A DNA stretch of 64,000 bases from Hordeum vulgare subsp. vulgare. Lineage: Eukaryota; Streptophyta; Magnoliopsida; Poales; Poaceae. The notes under the pieces are model-generated. The model did no database searches, had not been told where the DNA came from, and saw only the letters and a program-made list of their open reading frames with translations. Positions within the stretch are counted from its first letter, which is position 1; each line of letters opens with the position of its first letter. The position numbers and the translations under genes were made by a program. The stretch is from assembly GCF_904849725.1 (NCBI RefSeq), contig NC_058520.1, forward strand, positions 535,422,083-535,486,082, given 5' to 3'. This document shows positions 35,040 to 45,704 of this stretch, piece after piece.

Positions 35040-35991
35040 TGGAAAGACCTCGATGACGCCTAGAGGGGGGGTGAATAGGCTATTTAAAAACTTCTTCGGA
35101 TTTGGCTCGAACCTAATGCGGAAATAAACTAAGAGGGTACTTGTTAAGCACAAATCCTAAATGCACTAGGCACTACAACGTGTATCAACAACACAATCTA
35201 CCAAGATGGACACAATACAGTTACTAACAAGCACAAGTAAGTTACACAAACTTACTTGAGCTATATCACTCGACAAGTAGGTGAACAACGCAAGATACTA
35301 GATCACACTATATCAACACAATATATCAAGGGCTGCAAGTATGACCGTGTGGATATAGAGGGTATGCTTGAATGATTAATCTTGTACAAGAAATAGCCAA
35401 CACAATATAATGAGCACAACCAATATGCAATGTATGTATGCTCAAATAACACAAGTAAACCACAAGTAAGGAGTTAGGGTTAAGGATAACCAAGGTCACT
35501 GAGACGAAGATGTATCCCGATGTTCACTTCCTTGGAGGGAAGCTAGTCACGGTTAGAGAGGTGGATGTTACCACGAAGGCACACCAACGCCACGAAGGCT
35601 CACCCTATTCTCCCTTTGAGATAACACCACGAAGGCGTTTCTCAACCACTAGTGGTAAGCCTTTGAGGTGGCTTCCAAACCCTCACAAACTTTTCCGGGG
35701 GAAATCGCACGAATTGATTCCTCTCCGAAGAACTCCTACCGCCTAGGAGTCTCCAACCTCCAAGAGTAACAGGATCACGGGGAATGCTCAAAACTTGCTC
35801 AAATCACAAATAGCTTGGGTTGAGAGAAGGAGAGGGAGACGATCTATCTTTTGATTGGAACAACTCTCAAAGGGGCTCACAAATGCTCTTGGGATCTTAG
35901 ATTTGGAGTGAGCAAATGTGTGTGAGGTGGAAATGTGTTCTTATGAGGATAAGGCTGTGTTAGGCAGCCCTCTCATGAAGTGGGAGGGGGG

Positions 35992-35999
35992 TATTTATA
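35992..35999 (-). promoter_or_regulatory. LTR TATA box (3' LTR copy)
   Basis: Minus strand TATAAATA, in the context CCCACTATAAATACCCC. It lies just downstream (transcription sense) of the palindrome array. Confidence 0.6.
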
Positions 36000-36046
36000 G
36001 TGGGGAGAGAAAAAGAGCCGTTGGGGACACTTTAAGTCACACAGGG

Positions 36047-36482
36047 TCCGGACGTCCGACAGTTGTCGGAAGTCCGGGCGTCCGCGAGGGGTTGGACGTC
36101 CGACCAGGGTCGGTCGTCCGAGGCCTGTAGATACGACTGGAACTATTTTGAATTTATCAGCCACCGGACGTCCGGAGAGGACCGGAAATCCGAGTTATAC
36201 ATCTCAACTTCTACTGGTGGTAGGTTCCGGATTTCTGACGGGTGTCGGACGTCCGGCGCTCGGACGTCCGGAGGGAGCCGGATTTCCGAGATATAGAACT
36301 CAACTTCTACTGGTGCAGGCTTCCGGATTTCCGGGACTTGGCCGGACATCCGGGCCTCGGACGTCCGGAGGGAGCCGGAAGTCCAAGTTATATGGCTCTG
36401 ATTTCTCTGATATAGGATTCCAGATTACCGAACTAGTCGGTCGTCTGGTCCTCGGACGTCCGGAGAAAGCCGGATGTCCGAG
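36047..36482. repeat. Palindrome-rich tandem array in the 3' LTR
   Basis: Seven exact copies of the palindrome GGACGTCC start at 36050, 36094, 36166, 36247, 36262, 36359 and 36454, plus degenerate forms such as 'ccggaaatccg'. From 36166 on there is a tandem unit of about 96 bp (36166, 36262, 36359, 36454). It ends about 50 bp upstream of the TATA box in transcription sense. Confidence 0.9.
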
Positions 36483-37452
36483 GCACTGGTTCTGTTTTCA
36501 GATAACAACAAAACAGTGGAGATGTGGTCTGAGCAGAAAGTGATGATGTAGTTTGAGCAAGTTCATCGCAAAACTTGTGATCCCCTCTTAATAGTGCGGG
36601 ATACCTAAGAACTCAAGAATCATAAAAGAGTACTGATGATCCATACTTGAGTGTATACTTTTATTCGCTGATCATCACTCCGCACAACTAACGTCAAAGG
36701 AACTGATACCTTTGAGTTAGCCCTTTCACCTGAGCTTGATGTTGTTGTTCCTTCTTGGCTCAAGTTGAAAGCAAGACATGATGAAGTCTTCAAGTAGCTT
36801 TCCCATACACAATGCGGAAAGCCTAGCTTATGTATTCATCTTCATTTGTCCATCATGTGAACATCCACAAGAATCAAGCATGTAGTGCTCAGGAATGCTT
36901 ATCTTGATCTTGTCCTTGTTAGCACATGAGGTTGTCCTTATCAGCACATGATCATTGACAATAGTTTCAATGATATATTCGTGCTGATCCACTTGAACTT
37001 GCACACCACAATCTTGATGACGATCACCACTTGACGTCATCCTTCATGGGTTGTATGAGATCTTCCTTTTGACGCAATCCCAATGGAAGCACACCTAACC
37101 CCCACACAGGAGTCTCACAAAGACCATGGGTTAGTACACAAACACGTAATGGACAATGCTTACCATACCATGGGATCACTTGATCCCTCTCGGTACATCT
37201 TATACGTTCTGTGTGTTGATCATCTTGATTTACTCTTTGTCTGAGATCTTGATCAACCTAGTGTTTCTATGACCATTCTTTGGATAATACCTTGAATAAC
37301 ATCTTGGTCATCATATAAACTCCTTGAACCCGACAGATGGACTTCAAGAAGTGCCTATGGACAAATCCTATAAATATAACTTAAGGCAACCACTAGTCCA
37401 TAGGAATTGTCATCAATTACCAAAACCACATATGGAGATATATGCTCTAACA

Positions 37453-37466
37453 ATCTCCCCCATTTT
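37453..37466 (-). other. Polypurine tract of the gag-only element
   Basis: Minus strand AAAATGGGGGAGAT directly before the 3' LTR start TGTTAGAG; primes plus-strand DNA synthesis in this element class. Confidence 0.8.
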
Positions 37467-40400
37467 GGTAATTGAAGACAACCACTTTAAGAGAGTTTAT
37501 ATAAGGAAATAAGCATAACCAAGCGCACACATACAAGGTAATAATGCATGTGTGCAAGATGTAAATGCTTACGCAATAAAAGCAAAACCCTCTAAACATA
37601 TCCAAAGTAAACTCTCTAAACTTCTCCCCCATTGGCATCGATTGCCAAAATGGACGACAAGTTTAGAAAGCCAAAATAGTAGGTGGTCCTCCAAAAAGTG
37701 TGTACTTCTCAGCAAATGAGTGCAGAAAGATACACAAATACAATGATAAGTAGTTGGAGGAAAACAAACTATATTGAGGACCCAAAGATTGCAGATAAAA
37801 GGATCGTATGCCACAAAGACATACAAAGATAGAGGCAAACAATCAAAGAATTTCAGATGGAACAAACAATCATATGGTCCTTCGAACCACATGAATAAAA
37901 GATATTATGATAGAGGCAACATAGTGCTTTATCAAAAACTAGAGAAGCTCCCCATGATTTGTGCACTAATATGAGATTTTTGTATTTTACACAGGTGCAC
38001 AAAATAGGATCGTTGCTCCCCCAGAATTAATAGAAACACACAACGAGTGCAAGAAGATAGATGAGACAATAAGCATATCAATTGCACAAAACTAATGGTT
38101 GAGCAACATGTAAAGGAAGCAACTTAGGAATAATCTCAACCAAAGTAATGTGTGTGAGTCATGGCAAAGCACTTGAGAAGACTTAAGATAAGGATGAGCA
38201 TTACTCATCAACATAGTCTTGATGAATATGAGATACAATAGTGCAAGACATATCATTCCCACACACACATACTAGAAAATGGGTTCACAAGCTTACTAAT
38301 AAATAAAATAAGAACCAACGCTTGTGACAACCCATTGTGAAGATAGGAAGTAAGAACCTTGTCAATAGGAGGGATACTAGTTGAAATGGAAAAACCCTCA
38401 TCAAGACAAGCATGAGGAAAAATAATCTTCACTTCCAAAGAGTGCATCAAGATGTAGAAATAAGATGCGCACTCAAAACAAATCCTTTCACGAAGCCATC
38501 AAAAAAAACTTGAAAGAGGAAATGCAACGATGGACGTGAAAGAAAAGAGGATATCAATTAGAGATGTAACTTATCTCATGTGTAAAAGATTCTAAGTAGA
38601 AGACAATCATGATGATATATATCCACAAAGAAGGATGTACACACGAAATGGTTACAAGAAGGAACAAACTAGATATCCAAAAAGGAAGTCATAAATATAT
38701 CAATGAGAGATTTTGCTTGGAAGCATAGCACATGGCCTAATATTTTCTTATTGTACAATATGAACTTCCAACATACGAACATCAAAGACATCCCAACTAA
38801 TAGTAAGACATCATCGTTCAGATGCTTTGAGAAAGCAAACAAGTACTACGAGAACAAATCAAGAGATTCATGCCATGATGCAACCTGAAAAGGAAAGACA
38901 GGTTGGGTCCTTTGCAAGAAAAGAATGCATTAAGTGGATACTTGTTACCGAGACAACATTGGATTGATGTAGTAGATAGTTGTTCTTTGATCATCCTAAC
39001 TTGGCTCCAATAATCACATGGTCTTAACATCTTCCTTATAGGTGAGCCGAGCATCCAATCCATTTACAGTTGTTCCTGGAACAACAAAACAAACAAAATG
39101 GTGCCCAAACTCATTGGGACCAAAGAGTTAGAAAACCAGCAATGCATAGGACAACCTCCACATACATATGTGCATATAGATATGAATTTGAATTTCATGC
39201 ACACTTTTAGCCAATTTATGACAAGGTGGGGTTTCCCCTATATATTGGGTCAAAGAAGGAAATCAAGCAAAAGAAGTTGTATATAGTAGCTAGATACGCA
39301 TGCTCAAGACTCTTAAGAATAAACTCAACACAAAGTTGATAAGTCACCAAAAGACAAGGTATCAAGTGATAATAAGATCCTAAAACAAAAGAGCTATCAC
39401 TTGAAGGATATCGATTAAAAGATACCTCAAGGAATGAGATATCCATTGACACATGCCAAATAGAAGGAAACAAGAAACCAATTGAAGGAAAACAAACACG
39501 AGGTTTCTAGTTTCCAAAAGAGAGCTAGGTTCCAACAAACCAAGCCCTCGACAAATTTTCATGATGGCACAAAGCATCATAAAGAGCAAGACTTGCCTCC
39601 CATCAACACACACTTGATGGGGATCAAAAGATTTTATGATGAGTGAATAAAGAGAGTGTTCTAAATAAAATAGGATAGCTCCCCCAAGGGACGTGCATTA
39701 TATAGAATTTGCATTTAAATACTAAACGCACACGATGGGATCATCACTTTCTCTATATCTATAAAAGCACTAGACAGGTTAAAATAGATCCATAAGAGGC
39801 AAGGAAGACAAACGAAACACAAAATCCAATGTAAAGATGATTAGCAATTCCAATCACATGATGGGAATACCAATTGTCAAGGACAAGAAGTATTTTCGAA
39901 ATGATACTCATTGGTAGATCACAAATATATCCAAGATCATCTTTACCCATAAAACGCAAGCAAATGACACTTGTAGAGATAACATGCCACCTAGGAACAG
40001 GATAATTTACAATATCAACACTAAGTGGCAACACCTCAAATGTACACATTTTCTAGGTTTGTAATATGCACATAGCATATTACTCCCCCATAATGTGATA
40101 AACCAACAATATTAACAAGTGGCAAATTGAAACCAACAAGAGATAATTAATGGACCATATAGAATTTGAATTTCTCATGAGTAAGACATACCACATAGAA
40201 ACTAGATAATCTTGAAATATCAAAACTAAGTGGTATTCCCCATGTATACACATTTATAGGATTGAGAGGTGTGCAAAGCACATCACTCCCCCACAATGGG
40301 ATAATCCATTAATCTCTCACAAGAGCCAACAAAAATACAAACAAGACACAAAAGGCTCAATACAAGACTCACATGTACATCATATGCAAACCAACATACC

Positions 40401-40634
40401 CATACTCGATTACTCAAGATAAGCAAGTTGGAAGCACAACATATACAAACGCATGCAAGGTACAAAACCACAACATGCAAAGGGGCAAGCACCTAACAAT
40501 GTAAACAGTTTAAGTATAAGTTACCGTAAGGAGGCACATTGGATATAAGATAGAAACTCGATAATCCAAATGACTTGGCTTGAGATAATATGAATGATGA
40601 AGACCCCTTAATTCTTCATTATGTATCCAAGTCT
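37453..40634 (-). other. Non-coding 3' internal region with PPT-like motifs
   Basis: No pol-like protein is found in either strand over 3.2 kb. The motif CTCCCCCA (minus TGGGGGAG) occurs at 37455, 37624, 38016, 39679, 40083 and 40286. The first touches the 3' LTR and is the functional-position PPT. Around the last three, longer modules recur in diverged form ('aactaagtgg...atacacatt...'). In known Sireviruses several PPTs precede the 3' LTR. Confidence 0.7.
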
Positions 40635-42875
40635 CTAATGTCTTCCATAGTCACCTATTGATAAAGTTTGAGCTTGTTGGTCCCCAACTACGTTGGGTCC
40701 TAAGAGGTTAATCAAAATAGGCTTGGCAACCCAAATGGTTCTTTTCTTGACACCATTTTGAGTACCAACAAACTTGGCAAACACATTGCCAACCTTATCC
40801 TTCCCAAGGGAATAGGTATCATCAATAGTGATTGGGTTGGATAAGTTACCTCTCGTGCAAGATGAAGCGACGTGACCCTTCTCACGACATAAGTAGCAAC
40901 ATCTACCCTTTGTTTTCTTCCCAGTTGATTTCTCACCTTGGGGAGTGTTGGTTTGGGTCTTATTGGGAACAGGCCTTCCTTCAACTTGTAGTTGAATATG
41001 TGACTGAGTTTGTGGCCGCTTCCCTTGTTGCTTGTGACTTTGAGACTTCGTCTTCAGAGGGCAAGATCTAACATGGTGCCCTTTAACTTTGCACTTGAAG
41101 CAAATGATTTTGGCCGAATTCTTGACTTGTTCTAGGCCCCTCTTGTTCTTGTTTGAGTTTACTCCAACATCATTTTTTTCATTCGGAGATGTTTGCTCAC
41201 ACAGGACGTTGTTGAGTGTGGACATCCCTTCATGACACTGTTCCAAGTCTTTCTTCAAAGAAGTGACTTGGGCCTTGAGCTCTTCGATTTCCTCTGCACG
41301 GTTAGTATCAATGCAAGTACTAGAGGAAGTGTAGGCTTCAATGTTAGAGCAACAAGGCAAGGAAAGTAATTCATCACACGAGGTAGCAAGATTGTGAGTA
41401 GACGAATTACGAGGACTAGCACATGGAAATATAGTACTTTGACTAGAAGTAGTGCCATTGTCCACATGAGGCTCACTTGATGTTACCTTGGTGATGATAG
41501 CCTCATGAGCTAACTTTTGCACATTATGGGATGTTAGAAGATCGGCATGAGAGCTTGTGAGCATTACATGGTTTTCTTCCAACTTCCCATAATTGCTAGT
41601 TAGTAAGTCAAGTTGAGCACGTAGCTCAACATTCTCCTTCAATGTTGATACTTCAAAAGAGATGGGGTTAGATGTACAAGTATCATCAACAACATGACAG
41701 GAGTAAGTAGCAAATAGAGACTTCTCGTGAGTAGATTGAAGATCCTCATAGATCTTAGAGGTTTTGATGAGCTCTCCCTTGACATTGTTGCATTCAATGA
41801 GAAGGACCTCAAAATCCTTTTTAAGTTTATCATGAGCAACTTCAATCTCTCCTTTTGAAGATCTTAAGTCTCTACATGCTTGATGACTCTTCTCAAGTTC
41901 ATGTTCAAGTTGTTCACTTTTAGCTTGTTCATGATTAAGTGAATCATTACAATTTTCAAAGTAAGCAAGAACATATTGGAACCTTTGAAGAGCGTTATTT
42001 TTAGCTTTATGAAGAATTTTACTGATCACATAGATATTTTTAGTCAAGTCATCATCATCATCCTCATCGCAAATATCATCGTTATTGCACAGGGAAGATG
42101 ATACCTCATTATTACCTCTTGCCATGAGGCACATGTGAACTGGAGGAGTTGATGATGATTCTTTTGATGAGTCAGATTCTTCATTAGTCAAAAGTACTTC
42201 ATATTTCTTGATTTCCCCTAAATGGTTAGTCATAGAGCAACTAGGGAGAAACAAGATATTTTGATCAAGAGGACACGAGGAAGCAGGCATATCACCACAG
42301 ACATTTGTCGAGGAATCTTTAGGTGAAATGCATGACCTATCAGCACAATAATTTACACTATGTGTGGTGCTAGATATGCTCGTGTCCATAGAGGCTATGA
42401 CATTTTCATCAACATATATTTCTTCACTCATCATCTCATTACCTTGTGAGATTGAAGATGCTGAGGTGTGCAAGCAATCGGATATGGAAGTAGTGGTGGA
42501 CTCTTTAAGATCGAAAAGAGTGAAGAGCTAATGCACCAACTCCTTCATCATAATACCGTCTTCATCAAGATTGGACCCACCATATATATCTTCAAGTTTA
42601 GTCCAAACTTCATGAGCTGACTTGCAAGTCGAGATAGACTTAAACACTTCAGGACTTATGGTTCGATGAATGGCAAGAAAAGCCTCACAATCAAGATACA
42701 TTTCATTAGTAGATGAAGATGCATCATCCTTTTTGTCGGCAATCCCTACAAGAACAATTCGTAAAGTATTTGGGCCCATGGCCCGAAAGTGATGAAGCAT
42801 ACGAATTCTCCATAGGGTATAATTTGTGCCATCAAAGTCAAAGATGCCATTGTGCACTAATCCAATAGTCGACAT
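40635..42875 (-). CDS. Retrotransposon Gag with two CCHC zinc knuckles, one in-frame TAG
   Basis: The frame runs from ATG at 42875 to the stop at 40635, 746 codons, broken only by TAG at 42528-42530 (codon 116). The N-terminal 115 residues carry FDGTNYTLWRIRM, CEAFLAIHRTISPEVF and AHEVWTKLEDIYGG, the Copia-type gag pattern. The next ATG (42473) opens 612 residues with an acidic, Ser-rich start, three coiled-coil stretches (about residues 140-250, 278-330 and 400-430 of that part) and knuckles CFKCKVKGHHVRSC (about 459) and CYLCREKGHVASSC (about 525), both C-x2-C-x4-H-x4-C. Gag packages the element RNA into particles. The knuckles are followed by a stop rather than a protease. The TAG may be a CAG-to-TAG change; the context does not match known read-through signals. 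Whether a truncated or read-through product is made is open. Confidence 0.8.
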
Positions 42876-42917
42876 CGATACTCTCTAGGTCGTGAAACCT
42901 AATTAAAGAGAGACCTA

Positions 42918-42930
42918 GCTCTGATACCAA
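42918..42930 (-). other. Primer-binding site (initiator-Met tRNA)
   Basis: Minus strand TTGGTATCAGAGC, one base after the 5' LTR end, complementary to the 3' end of plant initiator tRNA-Met. Confidence 0.9.
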
Positions 42931-43883
42931 TTGAAAAGACCTCAATGACGCCTAGAGGGGGGGTGAATAGGCTATTTAAAAACTTCTTCGGATTTGGCTT
43001 GAACCTAATGCGGAAATAAACTAAGAGGGTACTTGTTAAGCACAAGTCCTAAATGCACTAGGCACTACAACGTGTATCAACAACACGATCTACCAAGATG
43101 GACACAATACAGTTACTAACAAGCACAAGTAAGTTACACAAACTTACTTGAGCTATATCACTCGACAAGTAGGTGAACAACGCAAGATACTAGATCACAC
43201 TATATCAACACAATATATCAAGGGCTGCAAGTATGACCGTGTGGATATAGAGGGTATGCTTGAATGATTAATCTTGTACAAGAAATAGCCAACACAATAT
43301 AATGAGCACAACCAATATGCAATGTATGTATGCTCAAATAACACAAGTAAACCACAAGTAAGGAGTTAGGGTTAAGGATAACCAAGGTCACTGAGACGAA
43401 GATGTATCCCGATGTTCACTTCCTTGGAGGGAAGCTAGTCACGGTTAGAGAGGTGGATGTTACCACGAAGGCACACCAACGCCACGAAGGCTCACCCTAT
43501 TCTCCCTTTGAGATAACACCACGAAGGCGTTTCTCAACCACTAGTGGTAAGCCTTTGAGGTGGCTTCCAAACCCTCACAAACTTTTCCGGGGGAAATCGC
43601 ACGAATTGATTCCTCTCCGAAGAACTCCTACCGCCTAGGAGTCTCCAACCTCCAAGAGTAACAGGATCACGGGGAATGCTCAAAACTTGCTCAAATCACA
43701 AATAGCTTGGGTTGAGAGAAGGAGAGGGAGACGATCTATCTTTTGATTGGAACAACTCTCAAAGGGGCTCACAAATGCTCTTGGGATCTTAGATTTGGAG
43801 TGAGCAAATGTGTGTGAGGTGGAAATGTGTTCTTATGAGGATAAGGCTGTGTTAGGCAGCCCTCTCATGAAGTGGGAGGGGGG

Positions 43884-43891
43884 TATTTATA
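43884..43891 (-). promoter_or_regulatory. LTR TATA box (5' LTR, promoter copy)
   Basis: Minus strand TATAAATA about 50 bp downstream of the palindrome array. Transcription would start to the left of it, about 900 bp before the PBS. This is inferred from position. Confidence 0.6.
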
Positions 43892-43938
43892 GTGGGGAGA
43901 GAAAAAGAGCCGTTGGGGACACTTTAAGTCACACAGGG

Positions 43939-44374
43939 TCCGGACGTCCGACAGTTGTCGGAAGTCCGGGCGTCCGCGAGGGGTTGGACGTCCGACCAGG
44001 GTCGGTCGTCCGAGGCCTGTAGATACGACTGGAACTATTTTGAATTTATCAGCCACCGGACGTCCGGAGAGGACCGGAAATCCGAGTTATACATCTCAAC
44101 TTCTACTGGTGGTAGGTTCCGGATTTCTGACGGGTGTCGGACGTCCGGCGCTCGGACGTCCGGAGGGAGCCGGATTTCCGAGATATAGAACTCAACTTCT
44201 ACTGGTGCAGGCTTCCGGATTTCCGGGACTTGGCCGGACATCCGGGCCTCGGACGTCCGGAGGGAGCCGGAAGTCCAAGTTATATGGCTCTGATTTCTCT
44301 GGTATAGGATTCCAGATTACCGAACTAGTCGGTCGTCTGGTCCTCGGACGTCCGGAGAAAGCCGGATGTCCGAG
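43939..44374. repeat. Palindrome-rich tandem array in the 5' LTR
   Basis: Same seven GGACGTCC palindromes as at 36047-36482, shifted by 7892 bp, with the same ~96-bp units. The two arrays differ by one base that I can see ('ctgatatag' against 'ctggtatag'). Confidence 0.9.
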
Positions 44375-45349
44375 GCACTGGTTCTGTTTTCAGATAACAA
44401 CAAAACAGTGGAGATGTGGTCTGAGCAGAAAGTGATGATGTAGTTTGAGCAAGTTCATCGCAAAACTTGTGATCCCCTCTTAATAGTGCGGGATACCTAA
44501 GAACTCAAGAATCATAAAAGAGTACTGATGATCCATACTTGAGTGTATACTTTTATTCGCTGATCATCACTCCGCACAACTAACGTTAAAGGAACGGATA
44601 CCTTTGAGTTAGCCCTTTCACCTGAGCTTGATGTTGTTGTTCCTTCTTGGCTCAAGTTGAAAGCAAGACATGATGAAGTCTTCAAGTAGCTTTCCCATAC
44701 ACAATGCGGAAAGCCTAGCTTATGTATTCATCTTCATTTGTCCATCATGTGAACATCCACAAGAATCAAGCATGTAGTGCTCAGGAATGCTTATCTTGAT
44801 CTTGTCCTTGTTAGCACATGAGGTTGTCCTTATCAGCACATGATCATTGACAATAGTTTCAATGATATATTCGTGCTGATCCACTTGAACTTGCACACCA
44901 CAATCTTGATGACGATCACCACTTGACGTCATCCTTCATGGGTTGTATGAGATCTTCCTTTTGACGCAAGCCCAATGGAAGCACACCTAACCCCCACACA
45001 GGAGTCTCACAAAGACCATGGGTTAGTACACAAACACGTAATGGACAATGCTTACCATACCATGGGATCACTTGATCCCTCTCGGTACATCTTATACGTT
45101 CTGTGTGTTGATCATCTTGATTTACTCTTTGTCTGAGATCTTGATCAACCTAGTGTTTCTATGACCATTCTTTGGATAATACCTTGAATAACATCTTGGT
45201 CATCATATAAACTCCTTGAACCCGACAGATGGACTTCAAGAAGTGCCTATGGACAAATCCTATAAATATAACTTAAGGCAACCATTAGTCCATAGGAATT
45301 GTCATCAATTACCAAAACCACATATGGAGATATATGCTCTAACATAGGG

Positions 45350-45704
45350 TTTGATTGCACATCTTCATACTATGTTCTCCAAAAAAAATCTTGGTGTGCT
45401 CCTTGAAGTTCTTCGTGTTGGATTGAGTATTATGAATCTGAATTTGTTACGGTATTATTTTAGTATGAACTCTTGATAGATCGATTGGAAAGGATAACTT
45501 GTTATCTTAGTACGAACTCTTGGAAAGATTGATTGAAAAGAATAACTTTGAGTAGGTTTTGTACCCTACGAACAATTTCTTCTTATGTTCTCCGCTAGAT
45601 AGGAACTTTGGAGTGATTCTTTATTGCATGTTGAGGGATTGTTATATGATCTAACTATGTTAGCATTGTTGAGAGATTTCACTAGCGAAAGTACGGACCC
45701 TAGG
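45350..45704 (+). repeat. Host Gypsy 5' LTR, second piece
   Basis: Continues the LTR after the Sirevirus-like insertion ('tttgattgcacatcttcata'; compare 19449 onward in the solo LTR). It ends in CTAGG (45700-45704), the TSD of the LARD insertion. Confidence 0.85.

Larger units (their letters stand above)
35040..37452 (-). repeat. 3' LTR of the gag-only element
   Basis: On the minus strand it starts TGTTAGAGCATATATCTCC and ends AGGTCTTTCCA. It is identical in length to the 5' LTR. The promoter elements are in the same place but here drive nothing within the element. Confidence 0.9.
35040..45344 (-). mobile_element. Gag-only, non-autonomous Sirevirus-like (Maximus-type) Copia retrotransposon
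   Basis: Two LTRs of exactly 2413 bp (35040-37452 and 42932-45344) are flanked by the perfect TSD TAGGG (35035-35039 and 45345-45349). On the minus strand the 5' LTR is followed by the PBS TTGGTATCAGAGC (42918-42930), then gag with two zinc knuckles. About 3.2 kb of non-coding sequence with several PPT-like motifs comes next, then the PPT beside the 3' LTR. No protease, integrase, RT or RNase H is present, so mobility would need enzymes in trans. Features pointing to the Sirevirus lineage (from memory) are the palindrome array beside the LTR promoter, multiple PPTs and the coiled-coil gag. About 10 differences between the LTRs by eye mark a young insertion. Confidence 0.85.
42932..45344 (-). 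repeat. 5' LTR of the gag-only element
   Basis: 2413 bp, TG...CA ends. Its palindrome array (about 43939-44374) and TATA box (43884-43891, minus TATAAATA) are at the same offsets as in the 3' LTR. This is the copy that would drive element transcription. Confidence 0.9.

Noticed and set aside
36047..36482. CRISPR-like array
   Set aside because: The repeats are palindromic, of uneven spacing, lie inside LTRs duplicated at 43939-44374, and the host is a plant.
35510..36543. Several open frames repeated exactly at 43402-44435
   Set aside because: The repetition is due to the two LTRs of one element; the frames overlap the palindrome array and promoter and have no protein-like features.
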